64,000 nucleotides of DNA from Verrucomicrobium sp. BvORR034 (GTDB taxonomy: Bacteria > Verrucomicrobiota > Verrucomicrobiia > Verrucomicrobiales > Verrucomicrobiaceae): positions 1 through 64,000 of the forward strand of contig NZ_BATQ01000168.1 of the NCBI RefSeq assembly GCF_000739635.1. Direction: 5' to 3'. Positions within the stretch are counted from its first letter, which is position 1. Each line of letters begins with the position of its first letter. A program made the position numbers and the translations under genes. Below the pieces are notes generated by a model. That model was not told where the DNA came from. It made no database searches and saw only the letters and a program-made list of their open reading frames with translations. Positions 1 through 10,800 of the stretch are shown here, piece after piece.

Positions 1-50
1 AACACGGCAACCCTGAGCACGCCACCTCATAGGGCGGGGCGTTTTACGTT

Positions 51-1844
51 TTACAGCCCGAGCTTCCGCTCCAGCGCCGCCTCCATGGCCCGCTCCACCA
101 GGAGCACCGCCAGGGTCTGGGTGGCCTCGTCCAGGGCCTGATTCGCAGCCTTCAGGGCCCGCGCATCGTGGGGCTCCACGCCCAGCAGGCGCCTTACCTC
201 CGCATTGCACTCGCGGATCTTCACGGTTTCCGCCGGCTCAAGCAGGCCTTCACACTGGATCAGGGCCTCGTCCACCGCGGTTGTTAGCTCCTCACTCTTG
301 AGACGGGCCTCCGTCCAAATGCGCTCGTTCATGTCCTCGAAGGCGAAGTCCACGCTCTCCGCGATCATCTGCTCCACACGGGAGTCATCGACATCGACTG
401 CTGAGTTTTGAATTTCCAGCACGGTATCCGCCTGGGTGGCGGTATCGCGGGCCAGCACCTGAAGGATGCCGTTGGCATCAATGGCAAACTGCACCCCCAC
501 TCGAGCACTGCCTTTTGGTCCTGCTGGGAAGGGAACAGCCACGCGTCCGAGTTCCCAGTTGTCCTTGGCCAGCTCCCGCTCCCCCTGCAGCACGCGGATG
601 AGCATTTCAGACTGGTTGGCCACGGCATTGGTGAACATTTCCCCGGCCTTGCAGGGGATGGTCGAGTTGCGCGGGATGATCACATTCATGAGACCGCCAA
701 AGGTCTCGATGCCGAGTGAGAGCGGCGTCACATCCAGCAGCACCACCTGACGCAGTGACCCTGCCAGAATGCCGGCCTGGATGACGGCCCCCATCCCAAT
801 GGCCTCATCAGGGTTCTGGGAAACATCCGGCTCCCGCTGGAAGATGGCCCGCACGGTCGCCCGCACGAGAGGCATGCGGGTGCTGCCTCCCACCAGAATC
901 ACATCATGCAAATCGGACACCTCGCAGCGGGCATCCGCCAGGGCTCTCAGGCAATGTTTGCGGGTGCGCTCCATCAGAGGTTGGGTGAGCCCCTCCAGGT
1001 CGCTGCGCGTCACCGTGACCTGCACGCTTTGCTGTTCGAGGAAAAATGGCAGCAACACCTCCGTCGAAGAGACGGAGGAGAGATGCTTCTTTGCCTCCTC
1101 CGCAGCGGCGATCAATCGCATGCGCTGGAGGGACTGAAGGTCATCGTAGGCCCTCGCCGGATCGAGCCCGCAATTGTCCCAGATCCACGCGGCCAGGGTG
1201 CGGTCGATGTCATCGCCGCCCAGTTGGGTATCCCCGGCGGTGGAAAGCACCTGGAACACACCGTCCCGCATCTCCAGCACAGAGACGTCGAAGGTACCTC
1301 CACCCAAGTCATACACGGCAATGCGACGGTGCTCCTCCAGCTTGTCCAGCCCATAGGCCAGCGCGGCTGCGGTGGGCTCCGCAAGAATCCGCTCCACCGT
1401 CAGCCCCGCCTGCTCGCCCGCCAGCTTGGTGGCATTGCGCTGAGCATCATTGAAGAACGCCGGCACCGTGATGACCGCCCGCGTGACGGGCGCCTCCAGC
1501 GCACGTTCCGCCACCGCTTTGAGGTGCTTGAGGATGTCCGCGCTCACCTGCACCGCTGTCTTGCCCAGGCCAGCGAGATCATAAGGCGGCTGCCACGCCG
1601 ACTCCCCTGCCCGCCGCCCCATGAGGCGCTTCACCGAGGTGACCGTGTGTTGCACATCCACCGCCCGCTGGCGCACGGCCGCACTGCCCACCACCACCTC
1701 TCCGTCTGGTCCATAGTGGACCGCAGACGGTGTCATCCGGGAGCCCTCGCCATCCGCCAGGAGGATGGGAAACCCGCTGTCCACCACCCCCACAAGGGAA
1801 TTGGTGGTGCCGAGATCGATGCCGAGGATGTAGTCTGAGGCCAT
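51..1844 (-). CDS. hscA: Hsp70-family chaperone, HscA-like
   Basis: Hsp70 ATPase that most likely works with HscB in iron-sulfur cluster assembly in the cytoplasm. The 597 residues are close to usual HscA length. Nucleotide-binding motifs are clear: [10 protein letters not shown] at residues 7-16, [11 protein letters not shown] at 155-165, YDLGGGTFD at 178-186 and VGGSTRMP near 318, followed by a substrate-binding domain and a helical lid rich in Ala, Glu and Leu. The start ATG at 1844 gives the usual N-terminus. It lies 58 bp downstream of the HscB-like J-protein gene on the same strand, and this pairing is the main reason to call it HscA rather than DnaK. No iscS or iscU is visible, and the window ends just past the stop. 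The alternative is a second DnaK paralogue. Confidence 0.85.
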   Translation of the reverse strand: MASDYILGIDLGTTNSLVGVVDSGFPILLADGEGSRMTPSAVHYGPDGEVVVGSAAVRQRAVDVQHTVTSVKRLMGRRAGESAWQPPYDLAGLGKTAVQVSADILKHLKAVAERALEAPVTRAVITVPAFFNDAQRNATKLAGEQAGLTVERILAEPTAAALAYGLDKLEEHRRIAVYDLGGGTFDVSVLEMRDGVFQVLSTAGDTQLGGDDIDRTLAAWIWDNCGLDPARAYDDLQSLQRMRLIAAAEEAKKHLSSVSSTEVLLPFFLEQQSVQVTVTRSDLEGLTQPLMERTRKHCLRALADARCEVSDLHDVILVGGSTRMPLVRATVRAIFQREPDVSQNPDEAIGMGAVIQAGILAGSLRQVVLLDVTPLSLGIETFGGLMNVIIPRNSTIPCKAGEMFTNAVANQSEMLIRVLQGERELAKDNWELGRVAVPFPAGPKGSARVGVQFAIDANGILQVLARDTATQADTVLEIQNSAVDVDDSRVEQMIAESVDFAFEDMNERIWTEARLKSEELTTAVDEALIQCEGLLEPAETVKIRECNAEVRRLLGVEPHDARALKAANQALDEATQTLAVLLVERAMEAALERKLGL

Positions 1845-1902
1845 AGCACGGGCACGTTAGCGCGGGGCGCAGTCGCATCCAGCACCAATGCACTGAATGC
1901 CT

Positions 1903-2481
1903 CTACATCATCAGTTGCAGCAGCCGTTCGCGGATCTGCGCCTGCCACTTGGTCAGGTAGGCCATGCGGGCCTGCAGGGCGGCGATTTCCTTCCAGGTCT
2001 CCAGACTGGCGGGATCCGACTCCAGTCGGGTGTCCAGCACAGGCAGCGCCGTTTCCATCTCTTCCAGACGGGAAGCGATGGCGGCGCCCAGCTCCTCCAG
2101 CCGTTCGCGCTGTTGCATTTCCTCATTGGCCAGAAGGGCCTTCGCGAGCGCGCTCTGGGCGCGGCTCTTCTTCTCCACAAACTTGGCCGAGGCATCCAGC
2201 GTCTGCCCGATGCTGGAGAACAGGCTCATCATCCGCTCATCAAGCGGCACGGTGCGCCAACTCCGGGCGGCCTCCGGGGCGGCGACTTCCAGGAGATGCT
2301 TCACCCGCTTGTCCGGGGCCTTCAGCACTTCATAAGCCGCATTGACCTCTGAGGCTTCGCGATCACTGCCACCGTGATCCGGATGCGCCTGTCTGCTTCG
2401 GCTCAGATAGGCCTGTTGCAAGGTTCCTTCGTCCAGGGACAGACGGGCAGGAAGAGCGAGGATATCAAAGGCGTTGGTCAC
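1903..2481 (-). CDS. hscB: J-domain co-chaperone, HscB-like
   Basis: Co-chaperone that stimulates HscA ATPase and in the known family delivers the IscU scaffold. An N-terminal J-domain carries the catalytic HPD tripeptide at residues 33-35 in the context AHPDHGGSD. It is followed by a long charged helical C-terminal region, matching the HscB two-part layout and length (192 residues against about 170-175). The C-terminal region ends in a coiled-coil-like stretch that could form the HscB three-helix bundle. It is the first gene of a two-gene operon with the HscA-like gene. No partner genes lie upstream, because the next gene is divergent. Assignment as HscB rather than a generic DnaJ-like protein rests on size and the neighbour. 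Confidence 0.82.
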   Translation of the reverse strand: MTNAFDILALPARLSLDEGTLQQAYLSRSRQAHPDHGGSDREASEVNAAYEVLKAPDKRVKHLLEVAAPEAARSWRTVPLDERMMSLFSSIGQTLDASAKFVEKKSRAQSALAKALLANEEMQQRERLEELGAAIASRLEEMETALPVLDTRLESDPASLETWKEIAALQARMAYLTKWQAQIRERLLQLMM

Positions 2482-2725
2482 AGGGCAGCGATTTTTCAGT
2501 CCACTCAGGATGAACTACCTGGCACTAGCAGTTGCTACAAGCATTAGCAAACCAGTGGATTGCAACATGAGCCAACTTGCAGAGGATTGCACGTCGCAGC
2601 GGGGTTTTTCGCCAAATTTGTGTTGGGCTGAATGACGCGCGGTATGATTTCGGGGTAAATGGCTGTAGCCGATCCTTCGAAAGCGAGCGCGTTTCCGCAT
2701 CTTGGCAAACTCACCCCCCATCACC
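2482..2725. other. Divergent intergenic region, hscB / exported protein
   Basis: This gap separates two divergent starts and must hold both promoters. I see no clear palindrome, riboswitch or strong -35/-10 pair. A TATGAT hexamer near 2641-2646 could be a -10 for the plus-strand gene, but its spacing to upstream TTG-type hexamers is poor. Confidence 0.4.
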
Positions 2726-3388
2726 ATGAAAACCGCCAAGGTCTCTCTTGCGATCGCTGCCGCCTCTGCATTGGTCGGGATGGCTTTCCTGATAAGGGAT
2801 CGGCAGAGGGCGTCTGACCATCTGGCTGGTTCCAGCACTCCTTCCAAGCCACGGCCCTCGACCGAGTTCGCCCCTGTGGCGTCACAGAAATCAGATGCCC
2901 CTTCTTTGGAGCCGGGCGAAGCGAAGCGTTACCGTCCCGAACCTGTTTCTGAAGACGTGCGCCTCAAGGTGGATGCGCTGGTCCATCGTCTCAAGGATTT
3001 GCCTGACGAAGAGAAAATGCATGATCCGGAGCTGACCACACTCATGGATCGATTTTCCGAATTGCTGGATGCCGTTGCTGAAAACCCCCGCCTTGAGAAG
3101 GCAATGACAAGCCTGATGGGCACGAAGGGCATCGACCTCTCGAACCCTGGTTCGAAGCCCCATGAGCGCCCTGGAGTGCAGATACCCTTTAGCCGGTTTG
3201 ATGATCCCGTGGGGCGGTCATGGCTCGAAGCAGTGGTGTCCGATGATGAAAAGCGGGTTGAAGACTGGATCGTGAACCAGTTTGATGGCGCCTCATTCGA
3301 GTTTGCCCTGGATCCGGACCTGAAAAAAACGAGCAAGGGCATTACCGTGACAGCTCCTTCCGCTGGCTCGAAAGAAGCCGAAGATTAG
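2726..3388 (+). CDS. Hypothetical membrane-anchored or exported protein
   Basis: About 220 residues, not recognised as a known family. ATG at 2726 is chosen over the upstream TTG at 2702 because it puts a Lys and a hydrophobic Ala/Val/Leu stretch at the N-terminus, like a signal anchor (roughly residues 5-22). A Ser/Pro-rich linker follows, then a charged helical region and a C-terminal segment rich in Asp and Lys. No catalytic motif or cysteine pattern was seen. It is a single gene, divergent from hscB and convergent with the GNAT gene. Function unknown; a periplasmic protein tethered to the inner membrane fits the sequence. Confidence 0.6.
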   Translation: MKTAKVSLAIAAASALVGMAFLIRDRQRASDHLAGSSTPSKPRPSTEFAPVASQKSDAPSLEPGEAKRYRPEPVSEDVRLKVDALVHRLKDLPDEEKMHDPELTTLMDRFSELLDAVAENPRLEKAMTSLMGTKGIDLSNPGSKPHERPGVQIPFSRFDDPVGRSWLEAVVSDDEKRVEDWIVNQFDGASFEFALDPDLKKTSKGITVTAPSAGSKEAED

Positions 3389-3526
3389 GTTCCCCCCGCC
3401 CGGGTTCAAGCGGCCGCTCGCGCCACGCTGACGGGGCGATCGCCATCATCAGAAACAAAGCGGAATCACGGATGACCTCCGCGCTGATCCCGCACTTACC
3501 CTGCTCGTCGGGGACCGATTGGGATC

Positions 3527-4006
3527 TTATTCATTGCCGGAAGCTATCCGCTTGCTGAGGATATTTCTGTGATCGTCCTGAAAACCCCAATTCAGGTAGA
3601 TGGAACGCGCCTTTTCATTGTGGTGATTCACTTCAAGTCGAAGGATGGGGATGTTGCGCAATGCGACCCACGCTTCAGCAGCGACGAGTGCGCTCTTGCC
3701 TGCTCCCACGCCGCGTGCGGAAGGTTGTACAAAAAGTTCATCCAACAATGCAAAGCGCCCCCCGAACTCCAGGCTGAATCCTATCGTCAGGACGAAATAG
3801 CCGTGTGAGCTTCCACTGGGATCCTGGAGCAAGAAAATGGCTCCAAGGTTGGGACCAGCAAGAAGCAAGTCGAGTGCCGTGGAGGCGGTCACGCCGTCGT
3901 AGGGCAATTTTTCTTCGGCGTAGAAGCTCTGCATGAGTGATTGCACCGCGTTGATATCCTCCTGCGAAGCGAGGATCCAAACGAACTTGGGATCGGCCAC
4001 ATTCAT
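3527..4006 (-). CDS. GNAT-family N-acetyltransferase
   Basis: A 159-residue protein with the GNAT fold order: an N-terminal helix pair (DINAVQSLMQSFYAEEKL), a central strand region (FALLDELFVQPSARGVGAGKSAL) holding the acetyl-CoA pyrophosphate loop of R/Q-x-x-G-x-G/A type, and a C-terminal LRLEVNHHNEKARSIYLNWGF segment typical of motif B. The substrate cannot be read from sequence. The frame stays open to 4237, but ATG 4006 (MNVADPKFVW) is preferred because the family normally begins there. Convergent with the exported protein upstream; no operon partner. Confidence 0.75.
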   Translation of the reverse strand: MNVADPKFVWILASQEDINAVQSLMQSFYAEEKLPYDGVTASTALDLLLAGPNLGAIFLLQDPSGSSHGYFVLTIGFSLEFGGRFALLDELFVQPSARGVGAGKSALVAAEAWVALRNIPILRLEVNHHNEKARSIYLNWGFQDDHRNILSKRIASGNE

Positions 4007-4310
4007 AAGAGAACTATCGTTGATTGTCGGAATTCGGAGGTCAAGCTCCGTCTGAGACGGATCAACAAGTGCGCTAAAAAGTAGCACAGCCCTGTTTCGG
4101 GAGACGCACAAGGCAACGATTGGGAAGAGCGACTTATCGGATTGCACCGGAGCAGACCCATCCGACAACAACTCGCAATGACCTGAACTCACTCCTGTCA
4201 GGTGGAAGGTCAGGTCCATCCCGAAATGCGCAATCATTCATGCGTTTTTACGCAATCGGCACTTCCTGCAAGCGCCCTCAGTGCCTTCTTTTGCCAACCG
4301 GCCAGCATAC

Positions 4311-4796
4311 ATGAAATCCAAGCGTCCAATCCACCTCTGCGCATCTCTACTCATCCTTATTTGTGCGCTTAGCACATCGCCAGCGGAAACTCCAGAAAAA
4401 CAAGTTCAGGAATCGGGAAAGCAACCTTCCCAAGCAGCTGCGGACGAAACTGTGAAGATATATTGCGCAGCCTGGAGGGAATCCGATATCGAGCAAAGGA
4501 GGAAACTACTTGAAACTGTATGGACTCCCGAAGGCACTTATACCGATCCTTTCTCGCACGTCGAGGGTCGCGAGGCACTTGTTGAACTCATTGGAGTCTT
4601 CTTAAAGAAGTTTCCAGGAGGCCAGATCGTGCCTTCAAGCCATGCGGACTTCCATCATGGCATGCTTCGCTTCACCTGGAAGTTCATCGACAGAGATGGG
4701 AAGACTGTCGATGAAGGGATGGATTTCGGCATCATAGGGATTGATGGGAGGTTGCAGAAGATCATCGGCTTCTTTGGCGCCCTCAAGCCTCCATAG
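4311..4796 (+). CDS. Exported NTF2/SnoaL-like protein
   Basis: About 161 residues with an N-terminal signal peptide (basic KSKRP, then a Leu/Ile/Ala core ending near SPAET) and a C-terminal alpha+beta domain. The pattern YCAAWRESD...LLETVWTPEGTYTDPF...GREALVELI resembles the SnoaL/NTF2-like cone fold: helix, then TYTDP strand, then a GREAL helix. Such domains bind small hydrophobic ligands, but catalytic residues are not diagnostic. ATG 4311 is preferred over 4281 because it begins the signal peptide. It stands alone between the divergent GNAT gene and the DUF2293 gene. Likely periplasmic; ligand unknown. Confidence 0.65.
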   Translation: MKSKRPIHLCASLLILICALSTSPAETPEKQVQESGKQPSQAAADETVKIYCAAWRESDIEQRRKLLETVWTPEGTYTDPFSHVEGREALVELIGVFLKKFPGGQIVPSSHADFHHGMLRFTWKFIDRDGKTVDEGMDFGIIGIDGRLQKIIGFFGALKPP

Positions 4797-4880
4797 GCAA
4801 CGGGGGTCATGCGAATTCCTTCCAGCCGCCATTTGTCAGGCGGGCTTGGCTGTCTAAGCTGACGCCAACGCCCTCTTTCC

Positions 4881-5564
4881 ATGCCCGATACCGAGTCAGA
4901 AAGCCCCTTCATTGTCTTCTTCAGCAAACAAAACGAAAAATGCTCCCGCTGCAGCCGCCCCATCATGCAGGGCGCCCTGCTCTGCGTGTACCGGGACCAC
5001 AAACTGACTTGCACCGGTTGCGAGAGACTGGGGGACCACCTGCTGCTGCCCGCGGGTGATGTGGCCCTGACCCGCCGGGCCACGAAACACTCCAACGTCG
5101 CGCATCCGGTCTATTCACCCGAGAAGCGGCGCAATCGGTACGAGCGGCGCGGCACGCTCGTGGAAGCGCACGCTCTCCAGCTCGCGGAGGCGGAATGCGA
5201 AGCCGATGCGGCGGACCGTGAAGTGAAACGCGCCAAGGACGCCGTGCGACGGGAGAAGATGGACCAGGAGTACATCGCGGTGTTTGCGATGCGCATTCGT
5301 CAGCTCTACCCCTCCTGTCCCGAGGGGTTGGAATCAGAGATCGCGATGCACGCTTGTGAGAAACACTCAGGCCGTGTGGGCCGGCGTGAAACCGCCCGCG
5401 AGGAACTGGACGATGAGTCCCTGAAGCTCGCGGTTCGAGCCCATATCCGCCACACCGAGACGCCGTACGACAAGCTCTTCGAAAGAGGCTACAAAAAGGA
5501 ACAGGCCCGCGACGCAGTGATCGACATCGTGAACCGGGTGGAACGCAAGTGGGCGGCCGAGTGA
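4881..5564 (+). CDS. DUF2293-type zinc-binding protein
   Basis: A 227-residue soluble protein. The first ~60 residues hold two Cys pairs (CSRC and CTGC) that probably bind zinc. A charged central helix rich in Ala/Glu/Arg follows. The C-terminal segment LAVRAHIRHTETPYDKLF...ARDAVIDIVNRVERKW matches my memory of DUF2293, a conserved domain of unknown function. It ends one base before the converging end of the Verru_Chthon D gene. No signal peptide, no membrane segment. Function unknown; a nucleic-acid or metal-related role would be guesswork. Confidence 0.6.
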   Translation: MPDTESESPFIVFFSKQNEKCSRCSRPIMQGALLCVYRDHKLTCTGCERLGDHLLLPAGDVALTRRATKHSNVAHPVYSPEKRRNRYERRGTLVEAHALQLAEAECEADAADREVKRAKDAVRREKMDQEYIAVFAMRIRQLYPSCPEGLESEIAMHACEKHSGRVGRRETAREELDDESLKLAVRAHIRHTETPYDKLFERGYKKEQARDAVIDIVNRVERKWAAE

Positions 5565-5565
5565 G

Positions 5566-6192
5566 TCAATAGAGCACCACCGCCCCCGTGCTGGCATTCA
5601 GCACGAGCGTGCGATAGTTCGACGGGAGCGCGTCAGGCGTGCGCTCCCAGTCGGTGGTGAGGGCGAGGGTCACACACCACTTCGGGGCCGAAGCACCGCG
5701 GGGCAGCGTCGTGCCGCCGTCTGGTTTGAAGGCAAACAGGGGCGGGGTGGTGTCCACATCCTCCACGGCGGAGGCGTTCACCAGGGGAGAGCGGGCCAGC
5801 AGGGTGGACCAGGCCTCCTGTTCGAGCATGATGGTGGATTTCTCCAGCAGGTTAACTTCACCAAAAGGCCTCCACTTTCCGGTGATGCGGTCCGGCACCA
5901 TGAGTTGCCAGCCTTGGAAATAACTCTGCCCTGCACCCCCGCCCTCCTGCTCCCGACGGAGGAAGCGGACGCCTACCAGACGGTTCTCCCGTGCCGCCAG
6001 CTGCGCTGCATAAGCGAGCTCGTTGGTGAACCGCGCGGAAGACGAGGTGAGCTGTTGCGCAGAGAGCGCAGATCCAATGGAAGAGGATGAGAGGGCCACC
6101 AGCATCGCCACCATGGCGATGACGACCATCATCTCGATCAAGGTGAAGGCTTCACCACGCGAGGCCGGGGAGGAGGGATGCTTAGTTCTCAC
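5566..6192 (-). CDS. Verru_Chthon cassette protein D (GspH/FimT-like pseudopilin)
   Basis: Fourth protein of the Verru_Chthon cassette, 208 residues. It has a type III prepilin signal AFTLIEMMVVIAMVAML, with Ala15|Phe16 at the expected cleavage site and the conserved Glu at +5 (Glu20), followed by a hydrophobic helix and a globular beta-rich domain. The short FimT/GspH-like layout suggests a minor pseudopilin. Its start overlaps the end of protein C by 11 nt, so the two are probably translationally coupled. It is the last gene of the cassette and converges on the DUF2293 gene. The cassette families are defined in Verrucomicrobium and Chthoniobacter; their function is not established. Confidence 0.85.
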   Translation of the reverse strand: MRTKHPSSPASRGEAFTLIEMMVVIAMVAMLVALSSSSIGSALSAQQLTSSSARFTNELAYAAQLAARENRLVGVRFLRREQEGGGAGQSYFQGWQLMVPDRITGKWRPFGEVNLLEKSTIMLEQEAWSTLLARSPLVNASAVEDVDTTPPLFAFKPDGGTTLPRGASAPKWCVTLALTTDWERTPDALPSNYRTLVLNASTGAVVLY

Positions 6193-7300
6193 GGGATGAC
6201 ATCAGTTTGGCGGCCGGGATCTGCACTGCAGTGGAGAAGACGCGGAAGCCGAGTTTGAGATTGACCAGTTCGGTCTCCAGCTTCTTCACGTCGCTCTCGT
6301 ACTCCGCCGCCGTGATGAAGACCTTCGTATTGGCCACCGTGCGCAACTGGGTGGCAAGCGCATCCGTGCCCGAACTGTCCAGCTTGGACCAGTCGCGCTC
6401 ATCCAGGGCCACCAGCGTGAGGCGGATCATCGGAGGGAGTTGATGACGGCTGCGTTCCGCCATGGTGGTGGTGTCTGGCCACTGATGACGGCGGGTGTCA
6501 TAGATGTAGTTGGGCGCGGCCGTGGTGTCCGCCCCTGTGTCCTTGCCAGGCATGGGCCACACGGGCTGCACGAAGATGGCAAGGATGTTCTCCGCGACCG
6601 GCTGGGAGTCTGCCGCCAGATCAGAACGGAACCAGTCATAGAGACCATTTTGGGTGTTCTGCGCCTCCACCCACGGGATCTTCGTAGAGGTGGCACCGCC
6701 GTTGGGCGGAGTGACCAGACGGTAGAGGGAGAGCTTCTCTGTGGGCTGGCGGAATTCCATCAGGCGAAACCGCTTCCTCTGCGGGTGGGCAAGGGTGTCT
6801 TCCAAGAACGCCGGACGCCGAGGCAGGTCGCTATCATAAGTCACATACCACCCCCAGGCGTTGAGCATGGACTCCAGTCCATAAGGCTCTGTGGAAGCAG
6901 GGTTGGGACTTCCGGGATCCAGATTCTCCCCCAGCGGAGCCTGGAAGAAGACGGCGTGTCCTGCGGCCGGCACTGTATTGCCCAGCAGGGTTGTGACGGG
7001 CCCGTTCACGTAGTGCAGCTCGGACTGGCGCTGGTAGAGCAACGGGTTGCCGTTCGCATCCAGCTTGTAGCCCCAGTACGAATTGAGCGTGGCTTGAGAA
7101 AGCCGGGCAGCAATCGCTTCAAAGGCAGCCCGTGCCTCCCGGAACTCCTCCGTCCGGGCCTTGGCACGGCCCCAGGTGATCTGGGTGTCTGACAACACCT
7201 GGGACAACACCATCATGAGCACCGAGAGCACTGCCACGGATACCAGGAGCTCAATCAAGGTGAATGCCGCCGTCTTGCGGGATGGGCAGTGGCCGGACAT
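6182..7300 (-). CDS. Verru_Chthon cassette protein C (GspJ/PilW-like)
   Basis: Third cassette protein, 372 residues. The N-terminus carries a prepilin-type motif AAFTLIELLVSVAVL with Ala12|Phe13 as likely cleavage point and Glu17 at +5, then a long hydrophobic helix. The rest is a beta-rich extracytoplasmic domain with segments such as ESMLNAWGWYVTYD. Position, length and motif resemble GspJ or PilW minor pilins; this is an analogy, not shown homology. It starts 8 bp after the stop of B and overlaps D, consistent with one polycistronic message. Confidence 0.85.
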   Translation of the reverse strand: MSGHCPSRKTAAFTLIELLVSVAVLSVLMMVLSQVLSDTQITWGRAKARTEEFREARAAFEAIAARLSQATLNSYWGYKLDANGNPLLYQRQSELHYVNGPVTTLLGNTVPAAGHAVFFQAPLGENLDPGSPNPASTEPYGLESMLNAWGWYVTYDSDLPRRPAFLEDTLAHPQRKRFRLMEFRQPTEKLSLYRLVTPPNGGATSTKIPWVEAQNTQNGLYDWFRSDLAADSQPVAENILAIFVQPVWPMPGKDTGADTTAAPNYIYDTRRHQWPDTTTMAERSRHQLPPMIRLTLVALDERDWSKLDSSGTDALATQLRTVANTKVFITAAEYESDVKKLETELVNLKLGFRVFSTAVQIPAAKLMSSREN

Positions 7301-7308
7301 AGGGCGGA

Positions 7309-7827
7309 TTAGTTGGAGGCCACAGCGGCCGCGCTGGCCGTCTTGCCCGTCTGCGCCAGGAGGGTCTGCGCACGCTTGCAGGTGGCGGGTTTTTGAAAGG
7401 CAAGGTCAGGATTGGGGCTGCTGGTGACCAGGATCTGCACCGCCTTCAACCTTGGGTTCGAGGAAGACATGCCCGGCAGCGGCTTCGCGTCCGTCACTGA
7501 CACGCGTGCCGTAAAGATGGCGCTGGTGTCGCCCGTCTTCACCCGCGTGCCCTGGGCATCGAAGGCGTAGTCCTGCTGGCTCCCCTGCTGCTGCTGCTGG
7601 AGCACATCACTCCATTCCCGCATGCGGTAGTCTGAGGAAATAGACTGCACGATCCTGGCAGAGGCGGTAGTGTTGGAGGCCTCGCGCAGCGTGTCCAAAG
7701 ACACGGGGATCAGCCCCACCAGGGCCACCAGCACGGTGGCGGCGATGCCGACGGCGATGGTGGTCTCCACCAGGGAGAAGCCGCGACAGTGAGTGAATTT
7801 CTTTGAAGGTGGCAGGGTCAGTTTCAT
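7309..7827 (-). CDS. Verru_Chthon cassette protein B (GspI/PilV-like)
   Basis: Second cassette protein, 172 residues. The canonical prepilin motif CRGFSLVETTIAVGIAATVLV has Gly16|Phe17 cleavage and Glu21 at +5. The FSLVE form and short length resemble PilV/GspI minor pilins. A coil of six Gln residues occurs mid-protein (QQQQQGSQQ), an odd low-complexity patch. The start codon overlaps the stop of A in an ATGA arrangement at 7824-7827, so B is probably translated by coupling to A. Confidence 0.85.
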   Translation of the reverse strand: MKLTLPPSKKFTHCRGFSLVETTIAVGIAATVLVALVGLIPVSLDTLREASNTTASARIVQSISSDYRMREWSDVLQQQQQGSQQDYAFDAQGTRVKTGDTSAIFTARVSVTDAKPLPGMSSSNPRLKAVQILVTSSPNPDLAFQKPATCKRAQTLLAQTGKTASAAAVASN

Positions 7828-10800
7828 GGCATGAACGTTTTGCGGGTGATGACGCGGAAGCGGTAGTAGTCGTCCAGGGCTCCGCTCTGGGTGGGGTTGG
7901 CGAAGTAGTTGGGAAGCTCCGGATCGTTAGGATCGATGTAGCGCTCGATGATGGAGGAGCCGCGCTGTTCTGCGGTGACGGCATCCTTGCTCTCATCCCA
8001 CTCGTTCGCGGCGGTGGAACGGGCCTTCTTGAGCACCTGCACCCGGTAGTGCACGGTGAAGATGTTCGACTTGGTGGTGAGGCGGGGGTAGAGCTGGTTG
8101 TAGGGGGACTCGCGCACGTTGTCGCCGGTCAGCTCAAACCCGTCCTTCTGGCTGGTGAGGCTGCCGTTCCACCAGGTGACCATACTCTCATAGGTGGGCG
8201 ATGAGCTTGGCAGCCCGTCGGCACGCGGGTAGTAGGTGCGGCCCGACATCGGCTTGGGTACGAGGAAAATATCACAGATCTCCGAGGCGCTTCGGAAGAT
8301 GTCGCCCTGGTCGAACCGCTGGCGGAAGCCCTTCATGGTCTCGTCAACGTTGACGTCGTAGGTGTTCTCGTAGCGATACCAGTGCTCCCAGCTCTTGTAG
8401 CACTGCTCCATCTGGTCGGCCGTCACGGCATTGGTCGTGGTGTCCTTGGGCCAGGCGGATTCCGCGGGCAGCGCCGTGATTTTCACACTGCGGAGGGCGG
8501 CGTAGAGCCCGGTGTCCCGTTGAATGTAGGAGAAGGGCATGATCTGGGTGTTGAGATTGATCTTGCCTGCGGTGGAGAAGGGTTCGCTGATGGCATAGGG
8601 CTCCACCACGGGCATCCAGAACATGTCCAGGAGCAGGTGATCCCGCGGCGGGCGGAAGCCCCAGTGGTCCGTCTGAATGGGCTCCAGATTGGCCGCACGT
8701 ACGCGCGAAGGAGGGTTGGGACAGAAGAGCAGCGTCTGCCAGGGCCCCACGCGATTGCTGTTCGCCGGGGTGGGATGAATGCCGGTGGGCAGCGAGCCAA
8801 AGGCCACGGCCGAACAAATCTGTCGATTGGGCGAGTACGTCCTCCCATTGGTTTCCTGGTTGAACCCGTCACGGGCAAAGTACCCGACCCTCACCCCCAC
8901 CACGTCACCGGTGGCACCCGTGTCGTCCGGCTTGTTGATGTACGGCCCGTCTTCGATACGGCCCATGCCGCTGTCCCAATCACCAGGGCGGTTGGTGGCA
9001 TTGTAGGCCCCATCCAGCTGATACGGCGCGGCTGGCTGGCAGTCCTGCCAGTAGGGAATGTCCTTGAGCAAGCCGTAGGGCTTGGTCACCTTCTTGTCGT
9101 TGCCGATGGTGTAACCCGCGAGCTGCCAGATGTGCTGCTTGCCGACCGTGTTGTAAACGTTGGCATTCCCGTGAATGCGGCCGTAGTGACCGGTGAAGGT
9201 CGTACCGGCATGACGCAACGTCTGAGCCTCCTCCTTCGTGGTGCTCTGGTAGTCCGGGTGAAGCCTGTAGTAGTCCGCCGGAATGTCCCGCAGACCGCAC
9301 ATGAGGCGGAAGTCGCCCTTCATGCTGGTGTTTTGCGCATTGGTGATGACCGACCGTACGGTGTCACCCAGGACGATGAGATAGTTCTGCGGATCATTCT
9401 TGTTGAAGCGTGTTTGGAGGTCCATGCACTCCTTGGCCACGGTCCAGTTCGCGTTGGAGGGCATGCTCGAATTCACCCGCACGGTCGGAACCGGCCAGGC
9501 CCCAGTGGGGGTGGAGAAGTTCAAGGTCGCCGATTGGATCAAAGTGGTGTCATCCAGCTGCCCGGCGGCGCCGCTGCCCACATGGGTCTCGATGGTGATG
9601 GGACCGCCCGTGAACTGGAAAGTGTTCTGCGTGGAGACATCCACGTCGACACTCACAAACGGGAACGAGTTGGTCTCATCCGCGCCGACACCGCCGATGG
9701 CGATGGATTTCATCAATCCGCCCCGCGCCCGGTAGAACTGAGCATGAAAGGAGGTGTAGGCGGTGGAGTGACCACCATCCTTGGCCGAACCCGCGGGCAC
9801 CCAGACACGATTGACACCTGCCGCGGGAAAGCCCAGAGGCTGGCTGTTCACCTTCCAATTCTCCATGCCCTTGATGCGATAGCGCACGTTGGGAGAATAA
9901 GGCGGCATGCCCACCACCGGGGTGAAAGGCTGGAGCACGAGATAGGCGCGCATGCGTTTCGTCTTGTCGGCCTTGCTGTCGGCCGGGGCCACATCTTTGG
10001 GGCTGCCGTCCGGGTTGCTGTCCACCTCCGTGGCCATGAAGATGAGCGAAGCCTCGACCACCGTGGGAAAGCGGCCAAACGCCTTGAGCTTGGATCCAAA
10101 GGATTCTGCGGAAGTCCCCTGCGACACGACCGGCACGGCGGCGGCCTCCGCGAGGTACTCATTGTTCAGCCCAGTGTAGGCCCGCGGCGGGATGTAGTGG
10201 TACTTGGGCGTTTCATAGGGGTTGCTGGCGTTCACCCCCCAGCGAACGAGATCGAACATCTCCAGCAGCACCTGGTTGCGATTCATCGAACCGTACTTGT
10301 CATCAAAGGTGGCGGTGCCAAATCCGGGGATGCCCGCCTTGGTCAGCTTCTGCAGGTAGGTGAACAGGGTCTGGTTGCCCGCGAGCTGAAAATCCGCCGT
10401 GGGGCTCTGGGAAGAACCCTGCTTGCTAGAGTCATTCTCCCACGTCGAGGCGCGCTGGAAGGCACCCACCTGCCCGCCGGAGGTGGCACAGAAGGCCAGC
10501 AACTTGTCCTTGGCCGTACGCTTGGTGGTCTCCGCCTGGATGGGCCAAAGGGAGATGCGGGGACGGTTAAAGAGGTTCACCTCCGGAGCGCGACTGTGCG
10601 CGGTGAGGAAGAACCGCCCCGCTTCCAGATCCGATGCATCTACCGATCCGCCGGCTCCATTGGGAAGGCGATGCCCGGTGGCGGCATCAAAAGAAGAGCC
10701 ATAGAAGAACTCATCCACCGAGGTGAAGAGACGGTCCCTCTTGAGCGGGATGCCGGTGGCACCGGTGACGGCCTCCGTACCGCCCATGGTGCTCTCCCCG